Made by a program: the position numbers and the translations under genes. The notes below the pieces were generated by a model. That model was not told the DNA's origin. It was given only the letters and a program-made list of their open reading frames with translations, and made no database searches. From assembly GCF_024320785.1 (NCBI RefSeq), contig NZ_JANDBC010000002.1:372001-436000 (forward strand): a stretch of DNA of 64,000 nt, in the 5' to 3' direction. Positions 23,933 to 33,097 of this stretch are shown piece by piece. Position 1 is the stretch's first letter, and each line of letters starts with the position of its first letter. This DNA comes from Gracilimonas sediminicola. GTDB lineage: Bacteria > Bacteroidota > Rhodothermia > Balneolales > Balneolaceae.

Positions 23933-25324
23933 CTACTCGGTAAAACCGCCTTTCGTCATTTTTATAGGATCAAGAGCTTTCTCCAGTTCCTCATCCGACA
24001 GGTCGGTCATCTCTTTGGCAACTTCTTTGAGTGCCCGGCCTTCAGCAAATGCTTTCTTAGCAATCTTGGCCGCTTTGTCGTACCCAATAATTGGATTAAG
24101 TGCTGTAACCAGGATTGGGTTTTTCTCAACCATCGAGGCAATATTCTCTTTACGTACCGATAGTTTTGAAACCGAACGGTCGGCCAGATTCCGGGCCGCA
24201 TTTGCAAGGATTTCTATCGACTGTAACAGGTTGTGTGCCACTACGGGCAGCATCACGTTTAGTTCAAAGTTTCCTGCTTGTCCGCCTACGGTTACCGTGG
24301 CATCGTTACCAATTACCTGAGCGCAAACCATCGTCAGAGATTCTTCAATAACCGGATTCACTTTTCCGGGCATAATAGAAGATCCCGGCTGAAGGGCCGC
24401 CAGCTCAACTTCTCCGATTCCACTGTTCGGGCCAGAATTCATCCATCGCAGGTCGTTGCCGATTTTCATCAAACTAACAGCGATGGTTTTTAGCTGCCCG
24501 CTGAGTTCAACAGGTGCATCCACGGTTGCCTGGGCTTCAAAATGATTTTCAGCTTCGGTAAACTTCTCTCCGGTCAGCTCTGAAATTTTAGCTGCGAATT
24601 TCTTCCCAAAATTTTTGTGGGTATTGATTCCTGTTCCAACAGCGGTTCCTCCCTGTGGAAGTTCGCAGACTCTTTCCAGGGCCGATTCAACCCGCTTAAT
24701 CCCCAGCTCAACCTGTCGGGCATATCCGCTGAACTCCTGCTCGATAGTTACCGGCATGGCATCCATGAGGTGAGTTCTTCCGGTTTTAACTACATCCGCA
24801 TATTCTTTTCCTTTTTCGATAAAGGTTTTGTGGAGATGCTCAAGTGCAGGAATCAGGTTGTTGTTCACCGCTTTCACGGCAGCCACACGAATGGTGGTTG
24901 GAATCACGTCGTTTGAGCTTTGCCCATAATTGATATGATCATTTGGATGAATATTCACATCCAGGTTTTTCTTCAGCTCATTGGCGCGCCGGGCAATCAC
25001 CTCATTCGAGTTCATATTGGTGGAAGTACCCGAACCGGTTTGGAAAATATCGATCACGAATTCTTTGTCGTGCAGTCCGTCAACGACTTCCTGAGAGGCA
25101 GCCTGAATTGCCTTGGCAACGCCTTCATCCAAAAGATCCAGTTCAGCATTTACAGCCGCAGCCGACTTCTTCACATATCCAAGGGCCTCAATAAACTCAC
25201 GGCTGAATTTAATTCCGCTGATTGGAAAATTATCGTGGGCACGCTGGGTTTGTGCTCCATATAAGGCGTCTTTTGGAACTTTCACTTCACCCATTGAATC
25301 TTTCTCGATACGATATTCACTCAT
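23933..25324 (-). CDS. fumC: Class II fumarate hydratase
   Basis: Fumarase C interconverts fumarate and malate in the citric acid cycle, without an iron-sulfur cluster. I start at ATG 25324 (MSEYRIEKDSMGEVKVP), giving 463 residues, the usual length, with an AGAAG sequence just upstream; the frame itself opens at 25366. Family motifs are FQTGSGTSTNMNSNEV at about 95-110, GRTHLMDAMPVT near 185 and the superfamily signature GSSIMPGKVNP near 315-325. It is a cytoplasmic tetramer. It is transcribed in the same direction as the upstream GNAT gene but not tightly coupled to it. Confidence 0.96.
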   Translation of the reverse strand: MSEYRIEKDSMGEVKVPKDALYGAQTQRAHDNFPISGIKFSREFIEALGYVKKSAAAVNAELDLLDEGVAKAIQAASQEVVDGLHDKEFVIDIFQTGSGTSTNMNSNEVIARRANELKKNLDVNIHPNDHINYGQSSNDVIPTTIRVAAVKAVNNNLIPALEHLHKTFIEKGKEYADVVKTGRTHLMDAMPVTIEQEFSGYARQVELGIKRVESALERVCELPQGGTAVGTGINTHKNFGKKFAAKISELTGEKFTEAENHFEAQATVDAPVELSGQLKTIAVSLMKIGNDLRWMNSGPNSGIGEVELAALQPGSSIMPGKVNPVIEESLTMVCAQVIGNDATVTVGGQAGNFELNVMLPVVAHNLLQSIEILANAARNLADRSVSKLSVRKENIASMVEKNPILVTALNPIIGYDKAAKIAKKAFAEGRALKEVAKEMTDLSDEELEKALDPIKMTKGGFTE

Positions 25325-25501
25325 TCTTCTGCTTTCTTCTTTAAAGGTTGAGAATTCACGCCCCAAAATGATTCAAAAACGCTAAGCGTTCGGGGCAAAT
25401 AAAAATTTCTTTATAGCCTTAAGAAGATAAGGAAAAACTATGTAGATGTTGTGAATTGGATGTTAAAAAGAAGGGATGCCTTAAGAAGTAATGAAGAAGT
25501 G

Positions 25502-26626
25502 CTACAGCTCTTTAGCATACATCCGGTAGGTTTTATCCAAAGTACCGCCAATGCGTTCTGCAACGCGAATCATTTCAGGATTAGATTCCAGAATCCAGCT
25601 TAGTTCAGAGATAGTTTTACCTTCGGTTTTCAGCCCGTTTTGGATAGATCGCTGATGAAGGAGAGCATCGATACCTTTGCCCTGCCATTCCGGTAAAACT
25701 CCCATTAATGCCGTCCGGAGTCCTTGCACCCTGCTTTTCCCCCACAGCAGCTTGATAAACCCAAATGGAAAGAGCTTTCCATTCATGTCTTTGAGAATCT
25801 CATTGATATTGGGAAGTCCGATGGAGAAAGCTACCGGTTCACCTTTGATCTCAGCAATGTGGGCGTAATCTGTATCCACAATCATTTTCAGGTCTTTGCC
25901 CGCAGCCTGAAATTCTTCTTCTGTTAGTGGGATGAAACCCCAGTTATCTTTCCAGGCCTTGTTGAAGATCTCACGGACAATCTTAATCTCTGAATCCATT
26001 TTCTTCAGGTTCACAGGACGAATTTCGATATCGGGAAGTCTTTTTTTAACAATTTCCATCGCCCGGCTCATCCGATCTACCGCCACAGTTTCCGTGTCAA
26101 CGATATAGGCATACATATCCATCTCTTTTTGGAATCCGGCGTTTTTGATCAGCTCATCATAATAGGAGAAGTTGTAAGGCATCATGATGTACGGATCTTT
26201 ATCAAAGCCATCTATCAAAACACCGATGGTATCCATCATACTCGGGCTGGCCGGCCCCACCACTTTATTCATCCCTTTATCGCGAAGCCAGTCTTCAGCT
26301 ACCCGAAAAAGTAAGTTTGTAGTGTGCTGATCGTTTATGCTTTCAAAGAAGCCGAAATGTCCGGTTTTTGTGCCGTGAAATTCATTGAAACGATGGTCAA
26401 TAATAGCTGCAATCCGGCCTACGTCTTTGCCATCTTTCTCAGCAAGGAACAAAGCTATTTCAGCATTGTTAAAAAAGGGATTTTTATTGGTATCAATCAG
26501 TTTTTTCTGATCCATACGCAAAGGGGGAACCCAGTGCTCTTCACCTTCATAAAAGGGATATATGAAGTTCGTGAACCGTTTCTTTTCCTCTTTAGTCGAA
26601 ACAAAGGTTACCCCGGAACTATTCAT
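25502..26626 (-). CDS. GNAT-family acyltransferase next to serine palmitoyltransferase
   Basis: The 374-residue protein has a Bacteroidota-type N-terminal half (FYEGEEHWVPPLRMDQKKL, FFNNAEIALFLAEKDGKDVGRIAAIID) and a C-terminal GNAT fold, in which TALMGVLPEWQGKGIDALLHQ near residues 305-325 is the acyl-CoA binding motif A (Q/RxxGxG/A). Its length and two-part form fit the large GNAT proteins found beside sphingolipid genes. The bacterial ceramide synthase of Caulobacter is, as I recall, a protein of this superfamily, so N-acylation of a sphinganine-type base is a reasonable inference. The gene lies 23 bases downstream of the serine palmitoyltransferase gene, same strand. The enzyme could instead acylate another amine. 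Confidence 0.75.
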   Translation of the reverse strand: MNSSGVTFVSTKEEKKRFTNFIYPFYEGEEHWVPPLRMDQKKLIDTNKNPFFNNAEIALFLAEKDGKDVGRIAAIIDHRFNEFHGTKTGHFGFFESINDQHTTNLLFRVAEDWLRDKGMNKVVGPASPSMMDTIGVLIDGFDKDPYIMMPYNFSYYDELIKNAGFQKEMDMYAYIVDTETVAVDRMSRAMEIVKKRLPDIEIRPVNLKKMDSEIKIVREIFNKAWKDNWGFIPLTEEEFQAAGKDLKMIVDTDYAHIAEIKGEPVAFSIGLPNINEILKDMNGKLFPFGFIKLLWGKSRVQGLRTALMGVLPEWQGKGIDALLHQRSIQNGLKTEGKTISELSWILESNPEMIRVAERIGGTLDKTYRMYAKEL

Positions 26627-26649
26627 ACAGCCTTGGTAAGATTAAGGGT

Positions 26650-27888
26650 TTATTCGGTTGCTGAATGGCCATTTCTGTCAATCACGCCGTGTTTTAAGCC
26701 CACTTTACGAAATGCCTCCAGAATTTGATCGAGATGTTCGTCTGTATGACTTGCCATATAACTTGTTCGCAGCAGCGACTGCCCTTGTGGCACAGCCGGT
26801 GGAACAACCGCATTCGTATAAACGCCTTCCTCAAACAGATCTTTCCAGAATTTGAAACAGTCCATCATTTCCCCAATTACAACAGGGATGATTGGACTCT
26901 GACTGCTCCATACATTAAATCCTAAGCCTCGCAGTTCTTTACGCATGTAATTGGCAATTTCTTCCAGGCGGTCCAATCTCCAGGTTTCTTCCTGAAGAAT
27001 CTCCAGAACTTTAAGTACCGTTGCCACATTAGCGGGTGGCATGGATGCACTAAATATATGCGCCGGTGATTTATGACGTATGTATTCAATTACAGGACGA
27101 TCACCTACTAAAAACCCTCCAAGGGAGGCAAATGATTTTGAGAATGTTCCGCTAATTAAGTCGACTTCATCGGTCAATCCAAATACAGATGCTGATCCTC
27201 TTCCACCGTCTCCAACTACTCCAACAGCATGAGCATCATCAAGATATAATCGGGCATTAAATTCCTTGGCCAACTTAACCAGTTCGGGTACTTTAGCCAG
27301 TGTTCCTGACATTGAAAATACCCCATCAGTTACAATGATTTTTCCGGCGTCAGGATCGGCTCTTTCAAGGAGTTTTCGTAGCTGATCCATGTCGTTATGC
27401 TTATAACGCATGGTCTTAGCGTTCGAAACAAGAGTACCCACTACAATACAGGCGTGGTTGTCTTTATCCGAGAAAATAATATCGTTACGATCGGCAATGG
27501 TCTGTATAGCGCCTTCATTGGTTTGATAACCAGTACTGAAAAGCACACACCCTTCTTTGCCCATAAACTTGGCTAGCTTATCCTCCAGTTCGAGGTGACT
27601 GTCGAGTGTACCGTTTAGATAGCGAGAGCCGGTACATCCTGTACCATATTTTTTGAGGGCATCCTGAGCTGCTTTAATGGTGCGCTGATCGTTGGTGAGG
27701 CCCAAATAATTATTAGACCCGGCCATAATTACTTTTTTACCTTCGATTTCAACAATTGTACCATCCGTTGCTTCGAGAGGTTTAAAGTACGGATACAGCC
27801 CCATTTCTTTGACTTCATCCGCTTTTGTGAAATTAAAAGCCTTCGAAAAAATGTCTGATTTTGTGGCGCTGGATTTTTGGTCGGCCAT
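26650..27888 (-). CDS. spt: Serine palmitoyltransferase-like PLP enzyme (alpha-oxoamine synthase)
   Basis: The start is ATG 27888, supported by AAGGA 8 bases upstream; a TTG at 27906 is less likely. The 412-residue enzyme has the alpha-oxoamine synthase set: H145 stacks on PLP, LDDAH at 216-220, and K251 in GTFSKS forms the Schiff base. The stretch KEMGLYPYFKPLEA, the GSNNYLGL motif and GTGCTGSRYLNGT are very close to the serine palmitoyltransferases of Sphingobacterium and Bacteroides, and unlike BioF or Kbl openings. It condenses serine with a fatty acyl-CoA to 3-ketosphinganine, the first step of sphingolipid synthesis. It precedes a GNAT acyltransferase gene by 23 bases. Confidence 0.82.
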   Translation of the reverse strand: MADQKSSATKSDIFSKAFNFTKADEVKEMGLYPYFKPLEATDGTIVEIEGKKVIMAGSNNYLGLTNDQRTIKAAQDALKKYGTGCTGSRYLNGTLDSHLELEDKLAKFMGKEGCVLFSTGYQTNEGAIQTIADRNDIIFSDKDNHACIVVGTLVSNAKTMRYKHNDMDQLRKLLERADPDAGKIIVTDGVFSMSGTLAKVPELVKLAKEFNARLYLDDAHAVGVVGDGGRGSASVFGLTDEVDLISGTFSKSFASLGGFLVGDRPVIEYIRHKSPAHIFSASMPPANVATVLKVLEILQEETWRLDRLEEIANYMRKELRGLGFNVWSSQSPIIPVVIGEMMDCFKFWKDLFEEGVYTNAVVPPAVPQGQSLLRTSYMASHTDEHLDQILEAFRKVGLKHGVIDRNGHSATE

Positions 27889-28103
27889 TCGGTAATTCCT
27901 TAACAAAGATTCTAAATAAACAGCGAAATATAGCCAGTATTAAATTTCTATCAAATTTTCGCTAACTCGTGGTTAAGAACTGGTCGCTGTAAAATAAGTT
28001 TAATTTCGTGCTGAAGATAAGAAATATATCGGTCTGCTACTGAATTCTAAACAGTGTAAATAACATCAAAATTCACAGAATTCAAAAATTCCACTTTCAG
28101 CGT

Positions 28104-29279
28104 TTACAGAACCGTATTTTTCTGTTCTACCAATTGTTCATATTTCTTAAACAGAAGTTTAAAGTGGTCATCCATCGTTCCTATGTCTTCACTTGCCGCC
28201 AGTTTACATGCAGCAACCAGCTCGTCCCGATCTCTGGAGATAATATCCAGCAGGGCTTTTTTAAGGGATGAAGAATCCCCGGCTGTAAATGTCTCAGCAA
28301 TATCGGGATTGGCAATATCACCGGCTCCCCCTCTTTGGGGAACAACCACCGGCAAGCCACTGCATACCGCCTCGGCTACCACAATACCATAGGTTTCTGC
28401 TGAGGAACCGTGCACAAAGTAATCGCATGAAGCAAGGATGTTCGCCAGCTCATCCCGGTTTTCTGTAAAACCCATCAGCTTAACGTGCGGGCTTTGATTC
28501 GCTTTAAAATCTACATACTTACGGATGGGGCCATCCCCGAAAACAATCAGGGCCATGGGCTCTTCTTCGGCAGCTGCATGAAACCCGTCGATAAGAGAAC
28601 CCAGTCTTTTTTCAGGATGGTGGCGACTGATGGCAATCATCAACTTTGCGGATTCCGGTAACCCAAAATCGGATAACAGTTTTTTCCGAAGCTCGGGATC
28701 TCTTCGGCTTGGTGAAAAGAAGTCTTTATCTATTCCAAATGGAACCGGAATGGGATTGTTCACTCCATAATTGTCAATCCGCTCGCCCAGCCATTCTCCA
28801 CTTACAATGGTGGCATCAAAATTACTACTGAGCCGTTGCAGGTATTTCCAGTAGAATCCGAACAGCTTATCAACGCGGTCAAAACCCAGCATATTCCCGA
28901 ATATAGTATGCGGATAAGCCGCAACCGGATCCTGGTGAAAAATGAAGGTCTTGACGGCATCACCTTTCCAGCGCCCGGCAAACCAGCCACCGGTCCACGG
29001 CGAAGAACCTTCAACTACATCGGGCTTTTCACGATCCAGAATTTCATGCACGGCTTTTTCTCTCCATAGAATGTAGTAGCGCCAATCTACCGGCAGTCGC
29101 GGGCCTTTCACCCAAATCACCCTCCCGCCATAGCGCTCTTCTTCACCCCAGTCTTCGCCGGGAGCTACAATTACAATATCATGGCCATGCTTTTTTCCGG
29201 CTTGCAGCTTCTGATTGATGTAGGTTTTCACCCCTCCACCCTGATCTGTATAAAACTCTGCGACGTCTATGATTTTCAT
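28104..29279 (-). CDS. Glycosyltransferase, GT4-like
   Basis: The 391-residue GT-B protein opens with VAEFYTDQGGGVKTYINQKL, the acceptor-side glycine loop. The donor domain holds AISRHHPEKRLGSLIDGF near 220-237, with the Arg/Lys pair, and SSAETYGIVVAEAVCSGLPVVVPQ near 305-328, the E-x7-E motif. It has no membrane segment. The gene lies 13 bases after the next glycosyltransferase gene on the same strand and 215 bases before the serine palmitoyltransferase start. A role in adding a sugar to a lipid is inferred from position only. Confidence 0.88.
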   Translation of the reverse strand: MKIIDVAEFYTDQGGGVKTYINQKLQAGKKHGHDIVIVAPGEDWGEEERYGGRVIWVKGPRLPVDWRYYILWREKAVHEILDREKPDVVEGSSPWTGGWFAGRWKGDAVKTFIFHQDPVAAYPHTIFGNMLGFDRVDKLFGFYWKYLQRLSSNFDATIVSGEWLGERIDNYGVNNPIPVPFGIDKDFFSPSRRDPELRKKLLSDFGLPESAKLMIAISRHHPEKRLGSLIDGFHAAAEEEPMALIVFGDGPIRKYVDFKANQSPHVKLMGFTENRDELANILASCDYFVHGSSAETYGIVVAEAVCSGLPVVVPQRGGAGDIANPDIAETFTAGDSSSLKKALLDIISRDRDELVAACKLAASEDIGTMDDHFKLLFKKYEQLVEQKNTVL

Positions 29280-29292
29280 GGACTAAATTTCT

Positions 29293-30453
29293 TTATAAAT
29301 AGGTTTGCGGAACCGGGAGTTTTAAAGCTTCTTTATAATTTTGGACCAGCTGACCATTAATTTCATCCCACTCATATTCGAGTGCTTTTTCCCGGGAGGC
29401 TTTTCGCATTTTGTCGCGAAGGCTTTGATCCGAAACAATGATGGATAATTTTTTCACGAAATCCACTTTATTCTCCGGCTCAGCTAAGCCACCGTTTACC
29501 CCGTGTTCTACTAATGATTTACTTCCGGTGGCATCTGCAACCAGGCAGGGCAAACCACTGCTCATGGCTTCCAGTGTAACATTTCCGAAGGTTTCGGTAT
29601 GGGAGGGAAATAGAAAAACATCACTGCTGGCATAAGCTCTTGCCAGGTTTTCACCTTCCAGAAAACCGGTGTAATGGGCTTCCGGCATTAATTTCTGCAG
29701 TTCGGCCATTGCAGGTCCGTCGCCAACCACAAGAGGTTTTACTTTTGGATTTTTTGAGGCCACTTGCTGTACACTGTGCCGGAATGTATCCAGCTCTTTT
29801 TCCCACACCAGGCGCGATACAAACGTGACAACAATATCATCGTCTTCAAACCCTGCTGCTCTGCGCCAATCCATATCCCGTTTTTCAGGAGAGTATAGTT
29901 TTGTGTTTACCCCGCGGGCCCAGATTTTCATCCCATCCTCGAAACCATGATTTTTCAATTCATCAATCATCGATTGTGAAGGCACATACACGTGTGTGCA
30001 GGAATTATAGAACCAGCTCAAATACCTCCACGCCAGAAATTCTATAGGCGTAAGGCCATAGTATTTAAAGTAGCTGGTGAAGTGAGTGTGATAGGAACCC
30101 ACTACCTGCACATTGTTTTTCTGTGCCCAAAGTAAGGCCTTGTATCCGGCACGATCGGGCGTTGCGATGTGAACCAGGGTGGGATTGAATTCATCTAATT
30201 CCCTTTTTGCCTCTTCCGAGATCCCAATCGGTACCCGGTACTCTCCCCGCCCGGAAACCGGCATACGGATGGATGGCACCGAAACCAGTCGTCCGTTGTG
30301 ATTAAGCGCAGGCTCCTTTACCGTTGGCCCGAAAACCAAAACCGGTATCCCCTGCTCTTCCAAAAACTTCACCAACCGATTCAGGGTAAGTGAAACACCG
30401 TCTTTAATGTGATTGTAGTTGCCTGTAAAAAGGGCGACTCGTAATTCTTTCAT
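29293..30453 (-). CDS. Glycosyltransferase, GT4-like (MgtA/PimB-like)
   Basis: The 386-residue GT-B protein starts with VALFTGNYNHIKDGVSLTLNRLVKFL, in which the GxxxTL region matches the GT4 enzymes that glycosylate membrane lipids such as mannosyl- or glucuronosyl-diacylglycerol synthases. ATPDRAGYKALLWAQKNNVQVVGSYHTHF is characteristic of this branch. The donor domain has VSRLVWEKELDTF and SHTETFGNVTLEAMSSGLP. It starts 106 bases from the divergent SDR gene. TATATTTG read on the minus strand at 30542-30549 could be its -7 element. The lipid acceptor is inferred. Confidence 0.88.
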   Translation of the reverse strand: MKELRVALFTGNYNHIKDGVSLTLNRLVKFLEEQGIPVLVFGPTVKEPALNHNGRLVSVPSIRMPVSGRGEYRVPIGISEEAKRELDEFNPTLVHIATPDRAGYKALLWAQKNNVQVVGSYHTHFTSYFKYYGLTPIEFLAWRYLSWFYNSCTHVYVPSQSMIDELKNHGFEDGMKIWARGVNTKLYSPEKRDMDWRRAAGFEDDDIVVTFVSRLVWEKELDTFRHSVQQVASKNPKVKPLVVGDGPAMAELQKLMPEAHYTGFLEGENLARAYASSDVFLFPSHTETFGNVTLEAMSSGLPCLVADATGSKSLVEHGVNGGLAEPENKVDFVKKLSIIVSDQSLRDKMRKASREKALEYEWDEINGQLVQNYKEALKLPVPQTYL

Positions 30454-30558
30454 AAAAATTTAAAAGCAGAGGGTAGATTTGTATCTTATTTGCTCTGCGA
30501 TGATCCTCGCTGTAAACTCTTTTTTATTCCAAACGATTCGCCAAATATAAGGAAATAA

Positions 30559-31533
30559 ATGAAAGCCTTTGTAACCGGAGGAACAGGTTTTATAGGAAGC
30601 CATTTAGTTGAAGCTCTAATCAAATCTGACGACTACGATGAAGTACGCTGCCTGGTAAGAAGTGATGAGAAATGGCTGAGTGGCCTTGATTTCAAAAAAG
30701 TGCCGGGAGACCTTCAAAATTTAAATGCCTTATCAAAAGGACTTGAGGGTGCTGATGTATTATTTCACATTGCAGCCATTGTAAAAGCTCCCACCAAAAA
30801 AGAATTTACCCACGCCAATGTTGATGCCACAGAGGATCTTGTCCGCCTGGCTCAAAAGAAAGGTGTCAGGAATATGATGATTTTATCCTCATTAGCGGCT
30901 GCCGGTCCTAGTAACGGTTCACCCAAAACAGAAGGGGAACCTATGAACCCCGTGAGTATGTATGGGGAATCAAAGAAAGAGATGGAGGCCCGTATTCATA
31001 AAGCGGTGAGTGGGAAGGACAGTATAAAAATCATCCGCCCGCCTGCAGTATATGGACCCCGTGAAGACCAGATTTTCTCATTCTTCCAGGCGTTCTCAAA
31101 AGGTATCTGCCCGATAGTGGGCGATGGGAACAATCCCCGCCTTTCGATGGTGTATGTTAGTGATTTAGTGAACGGGATTATGCAGGCTGCTCATAAAAAA
31201 GATACAGGCGTCCATACTTATTTTATTTCCGGGGAAGGCACCCATTCCTGGAACGAGATTCGTGCTGTCACCTCCAAAGTAATGGGCAAAAAAGCGATCC
31301 CGTTCAAAATTAAACCCGGATTGGTTAAAAAAGCGGCAGGTGTAATAGAAAACGTGGCATCATTAATTGGAAAATATCCCGTTATTAACAAGGAGAAAGC
31401 AAATGAGCTGATATTGGAATGGACCTGCACCTCCGATAAAGCTCACAAAGATTTAGACTATACTCCTGATGTTTCGCTGGCTGAGGGAATCTCCCGAACC
31501 ATCCACTGGTACAAAATGCATAACTGGTTATAG
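30559..31533 (+). CDS. Extended SDR (3-beta-HSD/dihydroflavonol reductase-like)
   Basis: The 324-residue protein has NAD(P)-binding GGTGFIG at 7-13 and the catalytic Y135xxxK139 pair (YGESK). GPREDQIFSFFQ and GDGNNPRLSMVYVSDLV are typical for the 3-beta-hydroxysteroid dehydrogenase and sterol/NDUFA9-like branch, which also holds the ketosphinganine or ketoceramide reductase (CerR) of bacterial sphingolipid synthesis. Such a role fits the neighbouring serine palmitoyltransferase and GNAT genes across a divergent promoter region, but is inference. It ends four bases before the next gene, so both may be cotranscribed. Confidence 0.85.
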   Translation: MKAFVTGGTGFIGSHLVEALIKSDDYDEVRCLVRSDEKWLSGLDFKKVPGDLQNLNALSKGLEGADVLFHIAAIVKAPTKKEFTHANVDATEDLVRLAQKKGVRNMMILSSLAAAGPSNGSPKTEGEPMNPVSMYGESKKEMEARIHKAVSGKDSIKIIRPPAVYGPREDQIFSFFQAFSKGICPIVGDGNNPRLSMVYVSDLVNGIMQAAHKKDTGVHTYFISGEGTHSWNEIRAVTSKVMGKKAIPFKIKPGLVKKAAGVIENVASLIGKYPVINKEKANELILEWTCTSDKAHKDLDYTPDVSLAEGISRTIHWYKMHNWL

Positions 31534-31537
31534 TGAT

Positions 31538-33073
31538 ATGAAACTTATTTCAAGGATTACCCTGATACTTACCTTTGTGTTCATCTGTATTTCGCAGGCT
31601 ATGGGGCAGCAAAAACTGGTGCAGAATTATGCCCGGATGATGGAAATCCCGGATGTAAAGACGATGGAAGCTTCTCCTTCTCATTTGTATGTGCTATCCG
31701 AAAGTGAAGGCATGGCTGTATTCAGAGCCTACCCTGATTCGCTGCAATGGCTTTATACTTCTTCCGGTATGCAGCGTCGCGGAAATATCATTATGGCCGA
31801 CATCCGTTTTGCTTACCTGTTCGGAGATTCGAGAAGACTCACCGTTCTTGAACCTACCTCGGTATTAGGGGTTTATTCATCCACCATCTTGCCCGCTCAG
31901 CCCAAAGCTGCCGCCCGTTTAAAAAACAGTTTATATATAGCATTGGGAGAAGAAGGTTTGGGCCGTGTTTCTCTGGAATCCCCGGAAACAGTGGACTCTG
32001 ATCCCGAGATTGTGGCCGGGAGTTTCATGAACGGAGCAAGCGTTATGGATTTAAGCTCATCCAACCTAAGCAATCAGCTTTTTGTACTTACCGATGCTCC
32101 TTCCCTCCTCGTTTTCAATCAACAGGATAACACCCTGCAAAACTCAGCCAATATTTCGTTACGCAGGCCTTTGGAGCACATCTTTGTAGATCAGGAACAG
32201 GTTTGGGGAAGCACTGCTACCGGAGAGATTTTTGAGATAAGATCCACCGGAATCGGGAAAAAAATTGGCGTTACCAATGAGTCCGTTAATCACATTTCCA
32301 GCTGGAATGGACGGCTTTTTGTGAGAACGGTATCCGGCCGGGTTTGGGTGACTGATGAATCCGGTCTTCTCGGCACATGGAAGGATGATACCAGTGCAGG
32401 AAATTACCTCGCCAACAGTGCAAACCGAATCTGGATTTCAGAAAATGACAATATCTCTGAAATTATGATGCGCGAGCAATCATCCGCAACCAACACCTCC
32501 GCTTCTGATGAGTTCAGCATAAAGCATATTCCCAAACAGGTAATAACCTATCCAAATCCGCTTATTTTAGCTTTTGAAATGGAAGGGAATTATCCGGCAG
32601 ATCAGGTTGAGTTTTCATATCGATCCAATGCACAGAATGCCAAAATCCGAAAGCAGGGATTTTTCTGGCAGCCGACCATTAACCAGGTTGGAAATTTCTG
32701 GTTCAGTATTGTAGCCACTAATTCCGAGGGGCAATCCGACAGCACTCGCTTTGTTGTAGATGTGCGCTCGTTTAATGCTCCTCCCCGGTTCAGCCCGGTT
32801 CGCTCTACTTCTATAGCCGTCAATGAAGAATACACGCTCCAGTTTAACGCAACTGATCCCGAAAACCCGCAAAATTCATTGGTCAGATACATCGGTGTTG
32901 ATATGCCGGATGGAGCTACCATTAACGAGAAAACCGGGGAATTTACCTGGACACCAACCGAACGACAAGTAGGCGAATCCACGTTTAAAGTCATTGCTAC
33001 CGACAGGCTCGGAGCAGCATCTTCCATTGATGTGACCCTGAATGTGCTCAATATTTCCCGCGGCGACGAATAA
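31538..33073 (+). CDS. Exported propeller-like protein with two Ig/cadherin-like domains
   Basis: I start at ATG 31538, the first codon that gives a signal peptide (MKLISRITLILTFVFICISQAMGQ); the frame opens at 31469 inside the SDR gene. The 511 residues have a propeller-like N-terminal part (about 30-340) followed by two Ig/He_PIG-like modules: about 345-430 (YPADQVEFSYRSNAQ) and about 430-505, where LQFNATDPENPQNSLVRY and GATINEKTGEFTWTPTERQVG are the classic cadherin-like putative-Ig pattern. It has no lipobox or C-terminal secretion sorting signal that I recognise. It follows the SDR stop by four bases. Function unknown; likely envelope or secreted adhesion/binding protein. Confidence 0.72.
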   Translation: MKLISRITLILTFVFICISQAMGQQKLVQNYARMMEIPDVKTMEASPSHLYVLSESEGMAVFRAYPDSLQWLYTSSGMQRRGNIIMADIRFAYLFGDSRRLTVLEPTSVLGVYSSTILPAQPKAAARLKNSLYIALGEEGLGRVSLESPETVDSDPEIVAGSFMNGASVMDLSSSNLSNQLFVLTDAPSLLVFNQQDNTLQNSANISLRRPLEHIFVDQEQVWGSTATGEIFEIRSTGIGKKIGVTNESVNHISSWNGRLFVRTVSGRVWVTDESGLLGTWKDDTSAGNYLANSANRIWISENDNISEIMMREQSSATNTSASDEFSIKHIPKQVITYPNPLILAFEMEGNYPADQVEFSYRSNAQNAKIRKQGFFWQPTINQVGNFWFSIVATNSEGQSDSTRFVVDVRSFNAPPRFSPVRSTSIAVNEEYTLQFNATDPENPQNSLVRYIGVDMPDGATINEKTGEFTWTPTERQVGESTFKVIATDRLGAASSIDVTLNVLNISRGDE

Positions 33074-33097
33074 CAATTTTAGAACGCAGTTTCTCTT

